NCBI GenBank assembly: GCA_013377095.1
Contig: JACAAY010000017.1
Location: forward strand, 1 to 61,804
Length of the DNA: 61,804 nucleotides
Source of the DNA: Desulfuromonadales bacterium
Lineage (GTDB): Bacteria; Desulfobacterota; Desulfuromonadia; Geobacterales; Pseudopelobacteraceae
Direction: 5' to 3'
Shown here: positions 57,529 to 61,804 of the stretch, piece after piece
Layout of the letters: each line of letters opens with the position of its first letter
How positions within the stretch are numbered: position 1 is the stretch's first letter
Notes under the pieces: generated by a model
What the model was told of the DNA's origin: nothing
Seen by the model: the letters and a program-made list of their open reading frames with translations, nothing else
The model's database searches: none
Position numbers and translations under genes: made by a program

Positions 57529-58254
57529 ATGAACGTGGTTGCGATCAATGCCAGCCCAAGAATGGAGAGCGGCAATACTGCCGACATTCTCATGCCGTTT
57601 CTGGAGGGTATCAAAGAGGCGGGAGCTAATGTGGAACTGTTCCTCACCAGAAAACTCACCATACACCCCTGCCAGGGAGACTTTTCCTGCTGGCTCAACA
57701 CGCCGGGAAAATGTTTTCAGAAGGATGATATGGAAATACTCCTTCCCCGGCTCGCAAAAGCCGATCTCTGGGTCTTTGCCACACCGCTGTATGTTGACGG
57801 GATGGCCGGTACCTTGAAAAACCTCTTTGATCGGGCCATACCCCTGCTACAGCCTTTTTTCGAGATTCGTGACGGCCACTGCCGGCATCCGCTTCGGGAA
57901 GGGGTACGGTCGGGAAAATTTGCGCTGGTGGCCTCCTGCGGTTTCTGGGAGTTGGACAACTTCGAGCCCCTGCTTGCCCATGCCAGGGCAATCTGCCGCA
58001 ATCTCAAAAGAGAGTTTTCGGGTGCACTGCTGCGCCCCCATAGCCGGGCACTCAAGATGATGCTGAAGACGGGTGAGTCGGCCAACGACATTCTCGAGGC
58101 GGCGCGGAGCGCCGGTCGTCAGCTGGTGCGAGAAGGTTGCATGTCGGACCAGACCGTGGCTGCCGTAAGCCGTCCGCTGATGGAACGGGACGCATTTCTG
58201 GAGAATGTTAACGCAGCATTCCGCAAGGCTCTCGATGAGCTGAAAACCGGATAG
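57529..58254 (+). CDS. NADPH-dependent FMN reductase/iron-sulfur flavoprotein-like
   Basis: A 241-aa flavodoxin-like protein: INASPRMESGNTADIL (phosphate loop of FMN), HPCQGDFSCW with CFQKDDM (cysteines placed as in iron-sulfur flavoproteins) and FATPLYVDGMAGTLKNLFDR. An NAD(P)H-dependent redox enzyme; substrate unknown. AAAGGAG precedes ATG 57529. It lies between the phospholipase D-like gene and a remnant of a second copy of that gene. Confidence 0.8.
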   Translation: MNVVAINASPRMESGNTADILMPFLEGIKEAGANVELFLTRKLTIHPCQGDFSCWLNTPGKCFQKDDMEILLPRLAKADLWVFATPLYVDGMAGTLKNLFDRAIPLLQPFFEIRDGHCRHPLREGVRSGKFALVASCGFWELDNFEPLLAHARAICRNLKREFSGALLRPHSRALKMMLKTGESANDILEAARSAGRQLVREGCMSDQTVAAVSRPLMERDAFLENVNAAFRKALDELKTG

Positions 58255-58349
58255 GTCAGGGGCTTTAGGGGTCAGAGCAGGCTTTAGGAAAGGATGTGCG
58301 GGGCTACATTCTGCATTAAATGGAAAATGTACGACCCCTTTTCGACGAC

Positions 58350-58450
58350 CCAAGGCCATGTCGCTGAAAATCAATGATAGCTGGGCCGATGACTACTACA
58401 AGACGGGCCACCTGAAAGAATCGGCGCGTTTAAGCTTCTCGGGAAGGTGA
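58350..58450 (+). pseudogene. C-terminal remnant of a second phospholipase D-like gene
   Basis: The frame LKINDSWADDYYKTGHLKES, ARLSFSGR and stop closely matches the end of the 55792-57438 protein (LEIDDRWANDYYQPGHLKES, ARLRFAGR, stop), and the DNA matches over about 100 bp. Only the last 30 codons remain. It indicates a past tandem copy, most of it replaced or deleted. Confidence 0.8.
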
Positions 58451-58512
58451 TCAGCTTCCCGGCCTATCAAAAACACCCTCGTTGGCTTGATAATTGATTT
58501 CGGAGATTGAGC

Positions 58513-61500
58513 ATGACATTTTCAACCGCAATCCGAGAAACAAACCCCATAACTAAGAAGTTGGCCAAGCCAAAACCGGAGCGTTGGTTTTCCATGGCAA
58601 AGATATGCCACCCCAAGACTTCGGGGGTTTTTCCGCGCCAGAGGCTCTTCCGGGTACTCGACAAATGCCGCGAATCCCCGGCCATATGGGTTTCGGCTCC
58701 TGCCGGTTCCGGCAAAACCACGCTAATTGCGAGCTACCTTTCAGATAGAAAGCTTGACTCTATCTGGTATCGGGTCGATGGAGGTGACGGAGATATCGCC
58801 ACCTTTTTCTATTACATGGGACTGGCCGCAAAAAAAGCCGCGCCGGGAAGACACGCCCCCCTCCCTCTTCTCACACCTGAATATCTGCAGGGTATAACAA
58901 CCTTTACGCTACGCTATTTTGAGAACCTGTATAGTCGCCTGAAGCCACCTTTTGCTGTCGTTTTTGACAACTACCAGCACGTGCAGGCGCAATCAAGTTT
59001 CCATGAGGTCATTTGTAACGGGCTGGATTCCCTTCCCGATGGAATAAACGTAATCCTCATAAGCCGCGAAGCCCCCCCGCCCCAGTTTGTCCGTATGCGG
59101 GTGAACAGGAAGCTCACCTTGCTGGAGGGGGAGGAAATTCACTTTAATCTGGACGAGTCAGCAGAGCTTATCAGGATAAAAGGACTCCAGGGGCTCAGCT
59201 GGCCGACGATCAGCTGGATACATGAAAGGACCCGGGGATGGGCGGCCGGACTGGTGGTCATGACGGAGAACACTAAAGGTGATAAAATCACCGATCAAAT
59301 TCACTCCGGCAATACCCCCAAAGAGATCTTCGACTATTTCGCAACGGAGATCTTTGACAAAGCGGACAGGGAAAAACAGGAATTTCTGTTGAAGACATCC
59401 CTCCTGCCCTGCGTGACGGTCCGGATCGCCGAACGGATCACCGGCAATGTGCAGTCCGGTGAGATATTGTCCAACCTGCACCGGAGTCATTTCTTCACGG
59501 AAAGAGATACCGATTCCAACCCCGTATTCCGATTTCATCCCCTGTTCCGGGAATTCCTCCTGTCGAAGGCAAGCAGGACCCTGCCGCGGGAAGAGACCGC
59601 AAGAATCCAGCAGAACGCTGCAGCCCTGTTCATGGAAACCGGCCACCCGGAAGAGGCGGCCGCCTTTTTTCTTGATGCCGGGGAGTGGGGCGGGTTTGTC
59701 CCGTTCCTGCTTGACCAGGCCCCTGTCCTGATTGCACAGGGGCGGATCAGGACACTGGAAGAGTGGCTTGCACACATCCCATTGGAGTTGGTCTCCGCAA
59801 CACCATGGCTCATATACTGGTCCGGTATCTGCAGAATGGGAATTAACCCTGCCGCGGCCAGGAGCGATTTTGAGAAGGCTTTTAACGCATTCAGCGAACA
59901 ACGGAATGATGCCGGAACACTATTATCCTGGTCAGGAGTAATTGAAACTGTCTTTTGCGAATTCGATGATTTTACTCAGCTCGATCCATGGATCGATTGG
60001 CTCGAACAACGCATGCAGCGCGAAACTTTATTTCCGTCGGCGCGAATCGAGTCCGCGGTTTCTTCCAGTATGGCAGGCGCATTGTTGTGGAGACGGTCCC
60101 ATCATACAGGGATTTGGAACTGGGTGGATCGGGCGCTTTCATTGTCTAAGGAGAGCGAAGACACCGGATTGCGGCTCCAGGCCTTCAGACGCGCCCTGAA
60201 CTGTTATGCCTGGTATGGCAACCATGCCCCGGCCGGACCGGTTCTGGCAGAGCTGGAAAAAATGGGCGGGACAAGGTCTGCTCATCCGGTTGTCCTGATA
60301 ACCGTTAAAATGATCTGCGCCCATTACTCCGGATGGTCCTGCGACAGTTATATCAAAACATTGCGGCTGGTATCTGACGGTTTGGCGCTTTCCCGCGAGA
60401 CCGGCGCTCATACGGTTGATTTTCTACTCCTTGTCCATGGCGTTTATGGCGCATTGGTCAAAGGAGATGAGATTCTCGCAACCGGGTACCTGGGCGAATT
60501 GAAACGTCTGGCCAGCCCGGACCGTCGCGCCGCATATTGCCTGTACCTGAATATCATGTCCCTCTATCACCTCTTTATCGAAAAGTTTCCCGATGCCCTG
60601 AAATACGCGGAGCAGGCGGTGACCATGGCTGAGCGGAGCGGAATACCATACATTGAAGCCATTTTCCGGTTTGTGACGGCCCAGGCTGCCCATGAAGCCG
60701 GCGACATCGGGAAAGCCAGGGAGGAACAGGCCAGGGGCGCATCATACTTTATTAACGTTGAGAGTCCGCAATGCCGTTTTCTGGGCCATCTGGTCAAAGC
60801 TTATATTGCATACCGCGAAGGAAATGACAGTGAAGGGGGGGCGGCCCTTGGCCTGGCGATGAAACTGGGACGTCAATATGATTATTCGGGAGTGCCATTG
60901 CTCTGGAGACCGAAAGTCTGGTCCCTGCTCTGCGCCAGGGCGCTTGGGGCAGGCATCGAGGTCGAGTATGTCCATGACCTGATCCGCAAACAGCGGCTGG
61001 ATCTCTATGAGCTGGCAGCGGATTGTGAAAACTGGCCATGGCCGGTCAAGATATATACCCTCGGGCGCTTCGAACTGTTTATCGACGGTAACCGCCTTGA
61101 ATTCAGCGCCAAGGCGCCTCGCAGAATCATGTCGTTTCTGAAACTCCTGATTGCCTGCGGTGAAGGTGGAGCAAATGAAGAACAACTTACGGAAATCTTC
61201 TGGCCGGACAGCGACGGAGATGCGGCCCACAATGCATTTGCCATAAGCCTCCATCGCCTTCGCAAGCTATTGGGAAGCGAAAAAGCATTGCAATTGAGAG
61301 ATGGGGTCTTGAAGTTCGATCCGGGCTTCTGCTGGATTGATGCCCATGCTTTTGAAAATCTGATTGACGCAGAGGCTGGCGAGACTGCACCGACAGCGGA
61401 GCGGTTGACGGAAAAGGCGTTGAGTCTCTACCGGGGGCAATATCTGGAAGCCTCCGGCGAGCCGTGGGCGATCTTGTATCGCGAACGGTTACGCACCAGG

Positions 61501-61779
61501 TACCTCAGAGCTGTCCGAATTCAGGGTGAGTATCTTGAAGCCGGTGAAAACTTCGGCCCGGCAGTGGAACTATACTGCAAAGGGCTTGAGATTGAGCCAA
61601 CGGCTGAAGAACTCTATCGCCGCCTGATGAAATGTCATCTGACAGCCGGGCAAACAAGCGAAGCAATTGCCGTTTACGAAAGATGCCGCACAATGCTCCA
61701 AACCGCCATGGGAATCAGGCCATCCCGGGAAACCGAAGACATATACCATTCCACTGCTGTCCGGTTAATAGTTGAATAA
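58513..61779 (+). CDS. STAND ATPase regulator with C-terminal BTAD/SARP-type DNA-binding region
   Basis: A 1088-aa signalling ATPase of the MalT/LuxR-like type. The P-loop is SAPAGSGKTTL (61-71), followed by a NACHT/STAND module (VVFDNYQHV as Walker B) and a long helical TPR region (about 340-830). The C-terminus (about 845-1088) is an OmpR-like winged helix (IYTLGRFELFIDGNRLEF, LTEIFWPDSDGDAAHNAFAI, SLHRLRKLLG) plus the bacterial transcriptional activation domain repeats, not a LuxR HTH. ATG 58513 follows GGAG; a TTG at 58507 is less likely. Ligand and targets are unknown. Confidence 0.88.
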   Translation: MTFSTAIRETNPITKKLAKPKPERWFSMAKICHPKTSGVFPRQRLFRVLDKCRESPAIWVSAPAGSGKTTLIASYLSDRKLDSIWYRVDGGDGDIATFFYYMGLAAKKAAPGRHAPLPLLTPEYLQGITTFTLRYFENLYSRLKPPFAVVFDNYQHVQAQSSFHEVICNGLDSLPDGINVILISREAPPPQFVRMRVNRKLTLLEGEEIHFNLDESAELIRIKGLQGLSWPTISWIHERTRGWAAGLVVMTENTKGDKITDQIHSGNTPKEIFDYFATEIFDKADREKQEFLLKTSLLPCVTVRIAERITGNVQSGEILSNLHRSHFFTERDTDSNPVFRFHPLFREFLLSKASRTLPREETARIQQNAAALFMETGHPEEAAAFFLDAGEWGGFVPFLLDQAPVLIAQGRIRTLEEWLAHIPLELVSATPWLIYWSGICRMGINPAAARSDFEKAFNAFSEQRNDAGTLLSWSGVIETVFCEFDDFTQLDPWIDWLEQRMQRETLFPSARIESAVSSSMAGALLWRRSHHTGIWNWVDRALSLSKESEDTGLRLQAFRRALNCYAWYGNHAPAGPVLAELEKMGGTRSAHPVVLITVKMICAHYSGWSCDSYIKTLRLVSDGLALSRETGAHTVDFLLLVHGVYGALVKGDEILATGYLGELKRLASPDRRAAYCLYLNIMSLYHLFIEKFPDALKYAEQAVTMAERSGIPYIEAIFRFVTAQAAHEAGDIGKAREEQARGASYFINVESPQCRFLGHLVKAYIAYREGNDSEGGAALGLAMKLGRQYDYSGVPLLWRPKVWSLLCARALGAGIEVEYVHDLIRKQRLDLYELAADCENWPWPVKIYTLGRFELFIDGNRLEFSAKAPRRIMSFLKLLIACGEGGANEEQLTEIFWPDSDGDAAHNAFAISLHRLRKLLGSEKALQLRDGVLKFDPGFCWIDAHAFENLIDAEAGETAPTAERLTEKALSLYRGQYLEASGEPWAILYRERLRTRYLRAVRIQGEYLEAGENFGPAVELYCKGLEIEPTAEELYRRLMKCHLTAGQTSEAIAVYERCRTMLQTAMGIRPSRETEDIYHSTAVRLIVE

Positions 61780-61804
61780 GTTCATCTGGTTGCATTCAGA
61801 AGTG

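Overview
The window looks like chromosome of a Desulfuromonadales bacterium (Geobacter/Pelobacter type). This is inferred from an acetoin dehydrogenase operon with a duplicated E1 gene, FMN and GEMM-type riboswitches, a sigma factor/DUF3619-like/DUF3106 operon, a DUF6765 protein and an iron-sulfur-rich molybdopterin neighbourhood. A Pelobacter propionicus-like acetoin fermenter would fit. I ran no database search; all family names are recognised by eye.

Layout. (1) 1-6.8 kb: acetoin dehydrogenase operon (end of one acoB copy, acoC, acoA, second acoB, lipA, lpd, lipB), i.e. E1-E2-E3 plus its own lipoate synthesis and transfer enzymes. (2) 7-10.9 kb: a graveyard of restriction-modification genes (hsdR tail, frameshifted hsdS tail, possible methyltransferase tail). 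A DUF559 nuclease gene lies there, tightly bracketed by two copies of a two-hairpin repeat with inverted ends, next to an AAA ATPase. (3) 10.98-35.27 kb: a 24.3-kb integrated element at the 3' end of tRNA-Ser(GGA). It is bounded by a 64-bp direct repeat (10917-10980 and 35207-35270), with repeated TACCACAA-type motifs just inside both ends and a P4-type tyrosine integrase by the tRNA. Its core is AlpA, a Toprim/helicase primase, an iteron cluster and a second tyrosine recombinase. Its cargo is a serine recombinase-ParB-ParB/RepB-like module with a divergent small regulator, an ImmA/IrrE regulator-peptidase, a complete type I RM system (hsdM-hsdS-AlbA_2 ATPase-hsdR), an unnamed 376-aa protein and a metallophosphoesterase. 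A ~225-bp direct repeat at 10.65 and 27.74 kb brackets nearly all the cargo. (4) 35.3-46.4 kb: core-like genes (nucleosidase, MOSC, moaA, mobB, YgbA-like, iron-sulfur protein, macrodomain, an IS scar, ABC-F ATPase, FMN riboswitch-ribB, sigma factor operon). (5) 46.5-61.8 kb: YjbQ, a five-gene same-strand operon of unusual content (DUF6765, an 808-aa internally duplicated protein, an exported protein, a GH13 amylase, a small alpha-beta barrel protein), a GEMM riboswitch before a secreted repeat protein, a phospholipase D-like protein with a second broken copy, a flavoprotein, and a giant STAND ATPase-BTAD regulator.

The best candidates for undescribed biology are the recombinase-ParB-RepB module (13.7-17.4 kb), the repeat-bracketed DUF559 unit (8.4-9.0 kb) and the 47.3-53.3 kb operon.
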